From Alphaproteobacteria bacterium (GTDB lineage Bacteria; Pseudomonadota; Alphaproteobacteria; Micropepsales; Micropepsaceae): DNA of 64,000 nt. The notes beneath the pieces are model-generated. The model did no database searches and had not been told where the DNA came from. It saw only the letters and a list, made by a program, of their open reading frames with translations. Positions within the stretch are counted from its first letter, which is position 1. Each line of letters starts with the position of its first letter. Shown one piece after another: positions 27,503-37,522 of this stretch. The stretch is taken from positions 52,663-116,662 of the forward strand of contig JADZAI010000076.1 of NCBI GenBank assembly GCA_020852655.1, written 5' to 3'. Made by a program: the position numbers and the translations under genes.

Positions 27503-28111
27503 ATGAAGCTCTATCACTGCAAGGGTGCGCGCTCGCTGCGCGCCGTCTGGATGCTGGAGGAAATGGGCCTCGCCTACGACCTCGTCGTCCTGCCGTTCCC
27601 GCCGCGCGTCTTCCAGAAGGACTATCTCGGCATCAATCCGCTCGGCACGATCCCGTGGCTCGAAGACGGCGACGTCCGGATGAGCGAGTCCTCCGGCATC
27701 TGCCACTATCTCGGCGAGACCTACGGCCCGACGCCGCTGGTGCTGAAACCCGGCGAGGGCGACTACGGCGCCTACATCAACTGGATGTTCTTCAGCGACG
27801 CGACCGCGACCTTCCCGCAGACCCTGGTGCTCCGCTACACGCAGCTCGAACCCGAAGAGCGCCGCGTGCCCCAGGTCGTCGAGGACTACACCAAATGGTT
27901 CCTCGGCCGCATGCGCTTCGTCGATGCCGCCCTCGCCGGGCGCGACTATCTCGTCGCCGGCCGCTTCACCGCGGCCGACATCGCCGTGGGCTACGCCGTC
28001 TATCTCGCCAAGCGCCTCAAAATCGACGCCGACCTCTCGCCCCGCATCCAGGACTGGTACGCCCGCCTCACCGCCCGCGAAGCCTTCAAGCGCGCCGATG
28101 CTCGCAAATAG
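27503..28111 (+). CDS. Glutathione S-transferase family protein
   Basis: MKLYHCKGARSLRAVWMLEEMGLAYDLVVLPFPP...GTIPWLEDGDVRMSESSGICHYL. Confidence 0.9.
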   Translation: MKLYHCKGARSLRAVWMLEEMGLAYDLVVLPFPPRVFQKDYLGINPLGTIPWLEDGDVRMSESSGICHYLGETYGPTPLVLKPGEGDYGAYINWMFFSDATATFPQTLVLRYTQLEPEERRVPQVVEDYTKWFLGRMRFVDAALAGRDYLVAGRFTAADIAVGYAVYLAKRLKIDADLSPRIQDWYARLTAREAFKRADARK

Positions 28112-28112
28112 C

Positions 28113-28607
28113 TCAGCCGACGATAGCGTCGATCTCCCTTAGGCTTGCGACCAGCGTCATCGGCTCGTGCGGCGTCGGCCGGAAGCCGAGCTTCGCGTAG
28201 AACGCCGCCGCTTCGGCGCTGATCGCATGAACGACGAGACCGCGTATGCCGACGTCCTGCGCGGCGCGGTGGATACGGAGCGCAGCATCCTTCAGAAGCC
28301 CGCGGCCGATGCCTTTTCCCTGCCAAGCGCGATCGATAGCGACGCGCGCCCAGATGGCGACCGGAATGGGATCCGGCATGTTGCGGCGAAAGGCGCCCGA
28401 TACTTCCGCAGCCGCGATCGAGCCCGACGCAAGTGCGTGGTAGGCTATGACGCGCCCTTGATCCGCGACAACGAATGTGCGGGTGGCGCCTGCAATATGG
28501 TTGGCGAGCGCGCGGCGCTTGAGCCAGTCGTCCAGCGAAGGCTCGCCGCAGGAGAATGCCGCCAGATCGTGGTGCACCGCCAGCGGCTCCGGAGGCGCCA
28601 GCCGCAT
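28113..28607 (-). CDS. GNAT-type toxin (TacT-like)
   Basis: FSCGEPSLDDWLKRRALANHIAGATRTFVVAD...ARVAIDRAWQGKGIGRGLLKDAALR; directly downstream of a DUF1778 antitoxin. Confidence 0.88.
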   Translation of the reverse strand: MRLAPPEPLAVHHDLAAFSCGEPSLDDWLKRRALANHIAGATRTFVVADQGRVIAYHALASGSIAAAEVSGAFRRNMPDPIPVAIWARVAIDRAWQGKGIGRGLLKDAALRIHRAAQDVGIRGLVVHAISAEAAAFYAKLGFRPTPHEPMTLVASLREIDAIVG

Positions 28608-28610
28608 GGC

Positions 28611-28889
28611 TCAATCCCAGGGCGCCCGTGCCGTCAGGCTCTTGACCAGGTTGGGATTGGGTTTCGGGGGCTCGTCCAGCAGCCTGACGAACTCCCTGAA
28701 CGCATCGGGAGCCATGGTGAAATAGGTGCGCTCCAGCAGCGTTTCCTCCGCCGCCTTGCGTGCAGCGTCGAGCACGAAATCGGTGCGCGTCTTGTTCGCG
28801 ATCTTGGCGGCGCGATCGAGCAGGCTGCGCTCCGCCGGCTTGATGCGGATCGTCAGGCTTTCGCTGCGCAGGGTTGTCGATTTGGGCAT
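28611..28889 (-). CDS. DUF1778 (TacA-like, ribbon-helix-helix) antitoxin
   Basis: MPKSTTLRSESLTIRIKPAERSLLDRAAKIANKTRTDFVLDAARKAAEETLL. Confidence 0.88.
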   Translation of the reverse strand: MPKSTTLRSESLTIRIKPAERSLLDRAAKIANKTRTDFVLDAARKAAEETLLERTYFTMAPDAFREFVRLLDEPPKPNPNLVKSLTARAPWD

Positions 28890-28908
28890 TTGCAGGACCT
28901 CGCTGCAA

Positions 28909-28929
28909 TGTAATGCTGTTGTCATTACA
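28909..28929. promoter_or_regulatory. Palindromic operator candidate upstream of tacA-like gene
   Basis: TGTAATG-ctgttgt-CATTACA perfect 7-bp inverted repeat. Confidence 0.6.
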
Positions 28930-28944
28930 CATCAACCGGGGCCA

Positions 28945-29634
28945 TCACCCCGGCGCGAGCGAGCCGGTCAGCGACTTCCGCTGCGAGATCTCGATCCAGT
29001 TGCCGTCGGGGTCGCGCACGAAGGAGAAGCGCGCAACGTCGCCCAGCGTGATCGCCTCGCGCCCCGGCCGTCCGCCGCGCGCCAGGATGGCGGCTGTCGC
29101 GCCGTCGCAGCTCGCGACCTGCGCGGTCAGATAGCGATAGCCCGCCCCCTCCAGCACGGCATCGGCCGGCGCCGCCGCATCCGCCGCGATCCGCAGCACC
29201 GAATCGCCCAGCAGGAACGCGTCCGCATCGCCGCCGGCCTGCGGCAGCTCCAGCGCTTCGCCATAGAAGCGCCGGTGCGCCGCGACATCGCGCACGCCCA
29301 GCACCATGCCGATCCTGGTCACCCCGCCATGGCCCGGCGGCACCAGCGTGACGCGATTGCCTTCGGGATCGCGCAGGGGCCGCGGCGCCGTCAGGCCCTC
29401 GCGCGCGATCAGCAATTCGCGATAGCCGCTCAGCGGGCGCTCCGGCATGCCGTCCCGCGCGTGATTGATCTTCAGCACCGAACCGAGCAGGTCGTGCCGG
29501 TGCTGGTGGAGGCCGTTGCCGATCGGCAGGACGTGATCGAGCTTCAGCCCGATCTCGCCCTGCCAGAAGGCCAGCGCCGCCTCCAGATCGTTGATCGCGA
29601 GCCCGACATCGAAGCGCGGCTTGACCAGCTCCAT
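28945..29634 (-). CDS. Two-domain VOC/glyoxalase family protein
   Basis: FDVGLAINDLEAALAFWQGEIGLKLDHVLPIGNG...ARFSFVRDPDGNWIEISQR. Confidence 0.85.
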   Translation of the reverse strand: MELVKPRFDVGLAINDLEAALAFWQGEIGLKLDHVLPIGNGLHQHRHDLLGSVLKINHARDGMPERPLSGYRELLIAREGLTAPRPLRDPEGNRVTLVPPGHGGVTRIGMVLGVRDVAAHRRFYGEALELPQAGGDADAFLLGDSVLRIAADAAAPADAVLEGAGYRYLTAQVASCDGATAAILARGGRPGREAITLGDVARFSFVRDPDGNWIEISQRKSLTGSLAPG

Positions 29635-30380
29635 TACGCCGCCGGCTTCTTGAAGCGGTAGACGAACTGGTCCGTCTTGCCGCGGATCTTCTCGTCGAAC
29701 ACCATCAGCTCGTGGGTGTCCGCGGGATTGCTCAGCACGAAGCTCTCGCCCTCGAACTGGAAGCCCGCCGCCTCGACTTCCTTCTTCACGATGGCCGGGT
29801 CGATGCGGTGCAGCTTCTCCGGCGCCTCCAGCCCCGATCCCTCGGCCGCGACATGGTCGACGACGATGAAATACCCGCCCGGCTTCAGCATGTCGTAGAC
29901 GCGCTTGTTGAACGCCGCGACATCGGCGCCCTTCATGAAGCTGGTGTGCAGGTCGTGATAGTTCTGCGAGGTCCACACGATGTCGACATTGGCGATTTTC
30001 GTCGGCCCGTTCAGCGGCTCGATGACGGTCTCGACATTCTTGCGCTCCGCCGCAAGGGCCGTCGCGTGCGTGCCGATATCATGCTCCCCGGCGATCTCCT
30101 GCGGCACCCAGGCATAGACCTTGCCGCCCGGCCCGGCGATGTCTGAGAACAGCCTGGTGAAATAGCCGCCGCCCGGAATCCAGTCGACGACGACGCTCCC
30201 TTCCTGCACGCCCGAATAGGCGAGCAGTTCGGCGGGATGGCGCGCCGCATCGCGCTCCACGTCGTCCGCCGGGCGTGTCGTGTCGGCGATCGCCGCCTGG
30301 ATCTGCTCCGGCGTCGCTTCGGCGAGGGCCGGTGCGGTGAAGGCCAGCGCGGCCACGGCCGCCCACACTATCTTGCGCAT
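29634..30380 (-). CDS. Exported class I SAM-dependent methyltransferase-like protein
   Basis: Signal peptide MRKIVWAAVAALAFTAPALA; VVDWIPGGGYFTRLFSDIAGPGGKVYAW; MLKPGGYFIVVDHVA. Confidence 0.82.
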   Translation of the reverse strand: MRKIVWAAVAALAFTAPALAEATPEQIQAAIADTTRPADDVERDAARHPAELLAYSGVQEGSVVVDWIPGGGYFTRLFSDIAGPGGKVYAWVPQEIAGEHDIGTHATALAAERKNVETVIEPLNGPTKIANVDIVWTSQNYHDLHTSFMKGADVAAFNKRVYDMLKPGGYFIVVDHVAAEGSGLEAPEKLHRIDPAIVKKEVEAAGFQFEGESFVLSNPADTHELMVFDEKIRGKTDQFVYRFKKPAA

Positions 30381-30457
30381 GCATCTCTCCTCTTGTCGGG
30401 CCAGGCTAGCCCGCCCGGCGCGCGGCGTCGCGCGCCGGGCGTTCACGTCTGCGTTCC

Positions 30458-31690
30458 TCAGCGCCCGGGGCCGGCGCGAAGCGCCGACGCCTTCACCACC
30501 GGAATCTCGTCGTCGGTGAGGGCCGGCATCCACTTTTTCCGCTTCATCGCCGCCTCGATATAGGGCGCCAGCTCCTTCGCCTTCTTCGCCTCGCGCTCGG
30601 CGACCTGCGCCTTGAACTCGGGCATGACGTCCTTCGCGAACAGCTCCAGCGCCTCGCAGATATGGGCGTGCTTGTTGAAGCCGGCCTGCTGGAGGAAAAT
30701 CACCTGGTCGACGCCGGACGCCTGGAAGCCCTTGATGTGGTGGCGGATGTCGTCCGGCGTGCCGATGCCGCTCGCGTTGCGCTCCAGCCCCTTCACCGCG
30801 GCGATGATCTCGTCGTCATTTTTCGCCCGCGCCTTCTGGAAGTCCGCGAAGAGGGTCGAGCGGCCGGGCAGCACGTCATGCGCGACCAGCGCATTCACCG
30901 CATAGGCGAAGAACTCGAAGCCCTCCTGGCCGCGCCGGATGGCTTCAGCGCGATCGGGATGCACCGAGAAATTCGAGACCATCGCGAGGTTGGCATTCAC
31001 CGCATGGCCCAGCGGCACGCATTCCTCGCTCTTGATGATCCCGTAATAGATCTCCGCCCAGTTCTTGGCCTCCTCCGGATTGACGAAGGCGAAGGCCAGC
31101 GCGCCGATGCCGTTCTGCGCCGCGACCTTGATCGTGTCGCGGTTGGTGCAGGCCATCCACATCGGCGGATGCGGCTTCTGCACCGGCTTCGGCAGCACGT
31201 TGCGGCAGGGAAACGAGAAGCTCTTCCCCTCGTAACCGGGGTAAGGCGTCATCGTCATCATGTTGGCGATCTGCTCGGCCGCCTCCAGCGCCATCGCGCG
31301 CTTTTCGCGGGCGGGAATCTTGAAGCCGCCGAGTTCGAGCCGCGTGGCGCCCTCGCCGATCCCGAAATCGAGGCGCCCCCGCGAGATGATGTCGAGGGTG
31401 CCGAGCCCTTCGGCCGTGCGTGCCGGATGGTTGTAGTTGGCGATCACCTGCCGGATGCCGTGGCCGACGCGGATATTCTTCGTCAGCGCCGCGCAGGCCG
31501 AGAGGAACACCTCCGGCGCCGAGGAGTGCGAATACTCCTCCAGGAAGTGATGCTCCACCTCCCACGCATAGTCGTAGCCGAGCTTGTCGGCGAGCACGAC
31601 CTGCTCCAGCGCCTCGTGGAACAGCTTCGCCTCGTCGCCCTCCTTCCAGGGCTTGGGCAACTGGTGCTCGTAGAAAATGCCGAAGCGCAT
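30458..31690 (-). CDS. LLM-class (luciferase-like) flavin-dependent oxidoreductase
   Basis: MRFGIFYEHQLPKPW...EVEHHFLEEYSHSSAPEVFLSACAALTKNIRVGHGI. Confidence 0.92.
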   Translation of the reverse strand: MRFGIFYEHQLPKPWKEGDEAKLFHEALEQVVLADKLGYDYAWEVEHHFLEEYSHSSAPEVFLSACAALTKNIRVGHGIRQVIANYNHPARTAEGLGTLDIISRGRLDFGIGEGATRLELGGFKIPAREKRAMALEAAEQIANMMTMTPYPGYEGKSFSFPCRNVLPKPVQKPHPPMWMACTNRDTIKVAAQNGIGALAFAFVNPEEAKNWAEIYYGIIKSEECVPLGHAVNANLAMVSNFSVHPDRAEAIRRGQEGFEFFAYAVNALVAHDVLPGRSTLFADFQKARAKNDDEIIAAVKGLERNASGIGTPDDIRHHIKGFQASGVDQVIFLQQAGFNKHAHICEALELFAKDVMPEFKAQVAEREAKKAKELAPYIEAAMKRKKWMPALTDDEIPVVKASALRAGPGR

Positions 31691-31767
31691 GATGATCCTC
31701 CGATGCTCTTATGGGCCAATGCCGGTTGACCGCATGATTGCGGCCCCGGGGCAGCCCGGCAAGAGGC

Positions 31768-33201
31768 TCAGGAGGCGGCGAGGCGCAGCCCGATCACCCG
31801 GCGCAACTGGTTGCGCCACAGCAACGTCGCGGCGAGCCCGTAGACCGCCGCACCAAAGACGATCGTCAGCGCCAGCTCCGTGGCGGTTGCCGCCGGCGGC
31901 AAGACCAGCATTGCAGCCGCCATGACGGCGGTCGCACCCGCCACCCGGGCCAGGTCCGAGGCCCGGAGATAATACCCGGTCAGCCGCGCCGCATAGGCAT
32001 AGGAGAACAGCGCCCCGCCCAGCGCCGCTACGGCACATCCGGCCACCGCAGCCTCGAGCCCGCCGGTCAGCATGCCGATCGTGCACAGGATCACCGTCGT
32101 CGGCATCTCGACCATCGTCGTCACGATCGTCGCATGCGTCCGCCGGAACACCAGCAGCGACTGTTCCGACGCATGCTCGCGAAATGCCCTCAGCGCGCCC
32201 GCGCACATCGCGAGCGGCAGCAGCTTGCCCGTCGTCGCCGCGAATTCCGGCGCGACCAGAAGCTCTGCCAGCGGCCGCGCGAGCAGCATCACGCCCACCG
32301 TCGCCGGCAGCAGCAGCGCCAGCAGCAGCGCGCCATTGTCCGCAAGCTGCGCCCGCGCCTCCTCCGCCCCGCCGCGATCCAGTTTGGCGATCGCCGCGGC
32401 GAAGGTCGCACCGGTCACCAGCAGCGCGACGAAGGCCGCCAGCCGAAGCCCCAGCCACCACGCGACGGTCATCAGGCCGACGCCGGCGACGCCCAGGCCG
32501 GCCTCGACGATCAGGCGGATGCCATGGATCGACGGCCATTCCAGCAGGTTGGAAAGCAGCAGCGGCGCGCCGTACACCCAGGCCGACCGCAGCATCGCCC
32601 GGTCCGCATGCGGGCGGAGCGGGCGGAAGCTCATGAACGGCAGGCCGGCGATCAGCCCCAGTCCCTGCGCGATCGCCAGGGCGTAGAGCAGCGCTTCCGG
32701 CGTCGCCGACACATTCGCCAGCGCGAATACGCCAAGCGCCAGGCCCCCCGCCGGCCCGACCACCTGGAGAATCGTGAAGGCGATGTCCGACGTCTCCGCC
32801 CGCGCCCGCGCTGCGAAATGTGTCCCGAGATTGCGCGTTACGGTAAACGCCGCGGTCGCCACGACCAGCGACAGCGAGGGCCAGGCGTCCAGGATGAGCG
32901 CGATCGCGGCGCAGGCGATCAGCGCCTGGAGCAGGCCCGAGACCAGTTGCACCGCGCTCTCCGCCGCATTCAGCCGGCGGATGTCGCCCTCCGCCAGATG
33001 CGCCGCCGCGTGCCGCTGCACATAGGTCGACCAGCCCGCGACCACGCCGAAATACGCCAGTTCCTGCGCCGCCCACGCGAGCGCGTAAACGCCCATCGCC
33101 GCCGGCCCCAGCCAGTGCGTGAACGCCACCGCGCCGGCCATCTGGGCCAGCGGCCCGGCGACCTGTCCCGGGATGGTTCGAAGTGTATGGAGGAGAAGCA
33201 T
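31768..33201 (-). CDS. Polysaccharide flippase-like (Wzx/MATE-type) membrane protein
   Basis: MLLLHTLRTIPGQVAGPLAQMAGAVAFTHWLGPAAMGVYALAWAAQELAYFGVVAGWSTYVQR; about 12 hydrophobic segments. Confidence 0.75.
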   Translation of the reverse strand: MLLLHTLRTIPGQVAGPLAQMAGAVAFTHWLGPAAMGVYALAWAAQELAYFGVVAGWSTYVQRHAAAHLAEGDIRRLNAAESAVQLVSGLLQALIACAAIALILDAWPSLSLVVATAAFTVTRNLGTHFAARARAETSDIAFTILQVVGPAGGLALGVFALANVSATPEALLYALAIAQGLGLIAGLPFMSFRPLRPHADRAMLRSAWVYGAPLLLSNLLEWPSIHGIRLIVEAGLGVAGVGLMTVAWWLGLRLAAFVALLVTGATFAAAIAKLDRGGAEEARAQLADNGALLLALLLPATVGVMLLARPLAELLVAPEFAATTGKLLPLAMCAGALRAFREHASEQSLLVFRRTHATIVTTMVEMPTTVILCTIGMLTGGLEAAVAGCAVAALGGALFSYAYAARLTGYYLRASDLARVAGATAVMAAAMLVLPPAATATELALTIVFGAAVYGLAATLLWRNQLRRVIGLRLAAS

Positions 33202-33353
33202 CTGGAGCCGTGTCGCCGCACCAAAAGGCGGGGCAAATCCTCATATGGCACGAGTGTTGAACATCCCTTGCACGTATCCGTCCACAACGTGCGGACGAGG
33301 GGGCTGGTCGCAGAATGGGACGGGTCATTTCGCGGGGGCGCATGATGCCCGGG

Positions 33354-34535
33354 GCTGCTGTATCCCCCTGGCGCGTCGTTGCGACGACGGAAATGGCGAT
33401 CGCAGCGCCACATCTGAGGGTATGCGAAACGCTCGGCGTATCGACCGTCTTCCAGAGTGGCGAATGGCTGGAAGGATGGTACGCGGCCGTGCGCGGCACG
33501 GACGTCGCCCCCCTCTTCGTGCTCGCCTGCGACGAGACCGGTATCCCGGCGATGGCCTTGCCGCTGATCGTCGCGCAGGAGGAGGGCCGCCGTGTCATCC
33601 GCTTCGCCGATCTCGGCGTAAGCGACTACAACGCGCCGCTCCTGGGACCGTCAGCGCCCCGCACGCCCGCGGCGATGGCAACGCTATGGGGTGCGATCCG
33701 CCGCGCCCTGCCGCCGGCCGATCTCGTCCTGCTCGAAAAGCTTCCGCAGCGTATCGCGGAAGAGGTCAATCCGCTTCTGTGGCTCGGAACGGGCCTCTCC
33801 GCCCAGACACAGAGCGCCTGTCACCTTGCCGAGCCCTGGGCGCTCGCGCGGCTGCGGCTCCTCCCGCAGGACTTCCGGGAATCTCTCGACAGCCGTCGCG
33901 CCAAGCTGGCCCGCAAGGCCAAGGTCGCCTTTCGTCTCGTCGAGACGCCCGAGGAGGTCGAAACGGTATTCGCCGCGCTGCTCGCCCAGAAGGCCGAACG
34001 GTGCGCGGCGATGGGCTGGCGCAATCTGCTCGACAATGAGCGCTGGCAGACCTTGTACAAGCAGCTTGCGATGCAGGGCCTCCGGGGTGGCTTGGCGCGT
34101 CTCATGGCGCTCTTCATCGACGGCGCGCCGGCCGCGGCCATTCTGGGCCTCGAGCGCGACGGGCGATTCTGCGACGTGCTGGCCTCGTTCGACGCAGGCA
34201 GGTGGAAGCGGCACTCCCTCGGCCTGCTGGCCCTCGACGAGGCGATGGGCCTGATGGCCGCGCGCGGCGTCACGGTCTACGACCTGACGATCGGCGCCGA
34301 GAGCTACAAGGACAATTTCGGGCCGGCCTCCGAGGCGCTCTACGAATATGTCGAGGCCATCACCTGGCGCGGCATGACGCCGGCCATGACCATGCGGGCC
34401 AAATGGGCCCTGCGCCGCAACCCGCGTCTCGCCCAGTTCGCGAGGCAGGTGGCCACTTCGGCGCGGCTTTCCCCCGCTGCGACAAACCATCTCATCCAGC
34501 AAAGCCCCATCGGTGTCGCGGCAGCGACGCTCTAG
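33354..34535 (+). CDS. CelD/FemAB-like GNAT acyltransferase
   Basis: VFQSGEWLEGWYAAVRGTDVAPLFVLAC...SRRAKLARKAKVAFRLVETPEEVETVFAALLAQKAERC. Confidence 0.75.
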   Translation, partial: AAVSPWRVVATTEMAIAAPHLRVCETLGVSTVFQSGEWLEGWYAAVRGTDVAPLFVLACDETGIPAMALPLIVAQEEGRRVIRFADLGVSDYNAPLLGPSAPRTPAAMATLWGAIRRALPPADLVLLEKLPQRIAEEVNPLLWLGTGLSAQTQSACHLAEPWALARLRLLPQDFRESLDSRRAKLARKAKVAFRLVETPEEVETVFAALLAQKAERCAAMGWRNLLDNERWQTLYKQLAMQGLRGGLARLMALFIDGAPAAAILGLERDGRFCDVLASFDAGRWKRHSLGLLALDEAMGLMAARGVTVYDLTIGAESYKDNFGPASEALYEYVEAITWRGMTPAMTMRAKWALRRNPRLAQFARQVATSARLSPAATNHLIQQSPIGVAAATL

Positions 34536-34616
34536 CGAGACTTGCCGCCGGCTTCCTCTGGGCTAGGATTCATCCGATCCGGCACGCCAAACCGCGCCGG
34601 GTAAGGAGAAAGGCCC

Positions 34617-35519
34617 ATGCCGATCCGCGTCCAGCCCATCTACCCGGACTTCGCCGCCGAGATCGGCGATATCGACCTAGCGCAGCCGCTGGGCGACCAG
34701 GATTGGGCGGCGATCGACGAGGCCTTCCACCGCTACGGCGTGCTCGTCTTCCCGGACCAGAGCCTCGACGGCGATCAGCATCTCGCCTTCGCGCGGCGCT
34801 TCGGCCCCATCGAGGACTCGGCCAAGGGTTTCGCGCCCGACAACGCGAGGCTGCGCCTCGCCCGCGGCATCGCCGACGTCTCGAATCTCGACCTCGAAGG
34901 CAAGGTCTGGTCGCCCGACAGCAAGGCGCGCGGCTTCCAGCTCGGCAACCAGCTCTGGCACACCGACAGCACTTTCAGGGTCGTCCCCGCCCGCGTCTCC
35001 CTGCTCTACGGCTGTGCGATTGCGCCGGTCGGCGGCCAGACCGAGTTCGCCGACATGCGCGCCGCCTATGACGCACTGCCGGACGGCATGAAGGCCAAGC
35101 TCGAGGACCTCGTCGTCGAGCATTCCATCACCTATTCCCGCGCCCGCATGGGCTATGTCGATTTCGGCCCGCTCGACCAGGGCGGTCTCGGCAAGGTGCC
35201 GCAGGTCATGATCCGCCGCAGCGAGCGCACCGGCCGCGCGGCGCTGTATCTCGCCGCCCACGCCGGCCGCATCTACGGCATGCCCGACGTCGAGGCGAAG
35301 GCGCTGATCGACGAACTCCTCGCCCACGCGACGCAGCGCCGGTTCCTCTATTTGCACCGCTGGCGGCAGAACGACCTCGTCATGTGGGACAATCGCTGCA
35401 CCATGCATCGCGGACGCCCGTTCGAAGATTTGCGCTGGCGCCGCGACTTCCGCCGCGCCACGGTCTCCGACGAAATCCCGAGCTGCGAGCGGCGCGGCCT
35501 CGCCGTCGCGGCCGCCTGA
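34617..35519 (+). CDS. TauD/TfdA family dioxygenase
   Basis: GVLVFPDQSLDGDQHLAFARRFGPIE...LWHTDSTFRVVPARVSLLYG...MWDNRCTMHRGRPFED. Confidence 0.92.
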   Translation: MPIRVQPIYPDFAAEIGDIDLAQPLGDQDWAAIDEAFHRYGVLVFPDQSLDGDQHLAFARRFGPIEDSAKGFAPDNARLRLARGIADVSNLDLEGKVWSPDSKARGFQLGNQLWHTDSTFRVVPARVSLLYGCAIAPVGGQTEFADMRAAYDALPDGMKAKLEDLVVEHSITYSRARMGYVDFGPLDQGGLGKVPQVMIRRSERTGRAALYLAAHAGRIYGMPDVEAKALIDELLAHATQRRFLYLHRWRQNDLVMWDNRCTMHRGRPFEDLRWRRDFRRATVSDEIPSCERRGLAVAAA

Positions 35520-35523
35520 CGCC

Positions 35524-35811
35524 ATGACCGACGTCACCGCGCAATTGCTGACGCAGTTGATCTGGCACCAGATTTCGGTCGCCTTCAGTTGGAACCGCGG
35601 CCCCAAGGGCGACATCGTCTTCCTGAACGAGCCGGTGACCGAAGCCTTCATCCGCGTCGCCGCCGGCCTGCTCAGCCAGCAGGCGAATCCCCCTCAGGCC
35701 CTGGAGGACTTCATCGCCCGCCTGCGGGAAGCCATGGCGGCCCCCGCACAGGTCGGCGTCACGCCCGAAATCCGCGCGATGATCGACCGCGTGCTGAAGA
35801 ACAACGGCTAA
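35524..35811 (+). CDS. Hypothetical protein (95 aa)
   Basis: ORF 4 nt after the tauD-like stop, same strand. Confidence 0.55.
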   Translation: MTDVTAQLLTQLIWHQISVAFSWNRGPKGDIVFLNEPVTEAFIRVAAGLLSQQANPPQALEDFIARLREAMAAPAQVGVTPEIRAMIDRVLKNNG

Positions 35812-36287
35812 AGCGGATAGACGAGCGAGTTGCGGATCAGCGCCGAGTCGCAGATCGCGATCTTCTCCTGGAAAAGCAGCGAACCGTCCGCCTGCCGCCT
35901 CAGCACATCGCGATAGCGCCCGGTGGCGAAGCACACCGTCTGCTGCCCCTCCAGCGTCTCGAACACCGCGAAATTCGCCCCGGCCGTGATCGTGGTATTT
36001 CCCTGCTCCAGCAGAAGCCCGGTGACGATGTGGCGGACGCGGCGCGGAATGGTGAGCGAGAGGTTCTCGATCGCGTGCACGCGGTCCTCGATCGCCGCCC
36101 GCGACTCCGCCAGCATCAGCGCAAGCCGCCAGCCGCGATCGACATTCTCGCGGCTGGTGATCTTCAGCAGCGCGTCGTCCGTGAACAGCGTCGGCAACGC
36201 CGCCAAGGGACCTTCGTCAATCAGCGCCACATAGCGTGCGTAGAGCGCCTCGACTTCGAGACGCAGCGCGAGGTCCGCCTGCATCAA
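35808..36287 (-). CDS. Ring-hydroxylating dioxygenase beta-subunit-like (SnoaL fold)
   Basis: ALRLEVEALYARYVALIDEGPLAALPTLFTDDALLKI...; translationally coupled to the Rieske alpha gene. Confidence 0.82.
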   Translation of the reverse strand: MMQADLALRLEVEALYARYVALIDEGPLAALPTLFTDDALLKITSRENVDRGWRLALMLAESRAAIEDRVHAIENLSLTIPRRVRHIVTGLLLEQGNTTITAGANFAVFETLEGQQTVCFATGRYRDVLRRQADGSLLFQEKIAICDSALIRNSLVYPL

Positions 36288-37522
36288 AGCCCCATCACGC
36301 TGCGATAATGGCCATAAAACGCGCGGATTGCCGTCTCCGTGACGATATGGTTCTCGTCTTCGCGACCCCGCCCCCCCATCTCGACGAGCGCCGCACCGGC
36401 TTCGCCGTCGTGGATGCCGCGCTGCGCCAAATCCATCACCTCGCTGTCGTCCAGCGATACGAACCCGGCAGGCCCCATCAAATTGGCGTGCCGCAGCCTC
36501 CGCGCCGTCATCGCCTCGTCGTCGCCTTCATAGCCGAAGAAGGTCCAGTGCAGGTCGAAGGCATTCGGCCCGACCGGAACGATCTGCCGCGTCGCCAGCG
36601 TATTCGCCTGCTGCTGCACGATGAGGTTCGGCCAGATCGTCTGCATGACGACGGTCGCCGGATCGGCGAACTCCTTCACCACCTCGATCTGCCGCGGATC
36701 CCTCAGCACCAGCGTTTCCTTGAACGCCGCCATCTCCTGCGTCGCGCTGGACGCCTTCCGGTCGCCGCCGCGCTGCGAAATCAACGCGCTGTGCATACCG
36801 GTCTCGTCCATCACCGTGCTGGAGGGATTGTCCGCGCGGAACAGTCCGAACGTCACCAGGAACACATGCAGCAGGCTCGCGTGATACGGGTCCTTGATGT
36901 TCTCGAACATCAGCTTCCAGTTCGCCGGAATGCGCTGCCGCAGCACGCCCAGCACGTTCAGCTTCCGTCCGTCGAACACCCGGTCGAAGAGCTTCAGCAT
37001 CTTCGGTCCGAGATAGTCGTCCAGCGGCGCCGTCGCCTGCGACTCGGTGGCGAAGATCACGCCGTTGCGCACCGCCACGCGCAGCTTCGTCAGCCCGTGG
37101 TCGCGCCGGTCGAAATCCTCCGGCATCCCGCCATGCCCGTCGACGCCTTTCATGAAGGGCACGCCGCTGAGGTCGCCGTTCAGGCGATAGCTCCACTGGT
37201 GATACGGGCACTGGAAGGCGCGCGCATTGCCGTACTCCTGCCGGCAGACCTGCAAGCCGCGATGGGCGCACTGGTTCTTGAGCACATGCAGGACGCCGTC
37301 GCGGTCGCGCACCACGATGACCGAGGTCTCGCCGATCTGGCTGCGCTTGAAATCGCCGGCGTTCGGAATTTCGGCCTCGAGGCCGACATAGCTCCACGAC
37401 GCGCCGCCGAAGATCGCCTTCAGCTCGCGCCGATAGATTTCCTCGTCCGTGTAGACCCAGTACGGCACCTGATGCGTGCCGTTTGTGCCCCACACGCGTT
37501 CCGTCTTCGCCAGCGCGCTCAC
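36284..37522 (-). CDS. Rieske [2Fe-2S] ring-hydroxylating dioxygenase alpha subunit
   Basis: NQCAHRGLQVCRQEYGNARAFQCPYHQWSYRLNGDLSGVPF Rieske motif; GTG start (VSALAKTERVWG) overlapping upstream stop. Confidence 0.9.
   Translation of the reverse strand: MSALAKTERVWGTNGTHQVPYWVYTDEEIYRRELKAIFGGASWSYVGLEAEIPNAGDFKRSQIGETSVIVVRDRDGVLHVLKNQCAHRGLQVCRQEYGNARAFQCPYHQWSYRLNGDLSGVPFMKGVDGHGGMPEDFDRRDHGLTKLRVAVRNGVIFATESQATAPLDDYLGPKMLKLFDRVFDGRKLNVLGVLRQRIPANWKLMFENIKDPYHASLLHVFLVTFGLFRADNPSSTVMDETGMHSALISQRGGDRKASSATQEMAAFKETLVLRDPRQIEVVKEFADPATVVMQTIWPNLIVQQQANTLATRQIVPVGPNAFDLHWTFFGYEGDDEAMTARRLRHANLMGPAGFVSLDDSEVMDLAQRGIHDGEAGAALVEMGGRGREDENHIVTETAIRAFYGHYRSVMGL

Noticed and set aside
31738-33345. 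535-aa plus-strand ORF
   Set aside because: Antisense shadow of the flippase-like gene; composition is Arg/Gln/His-rich shadow type.
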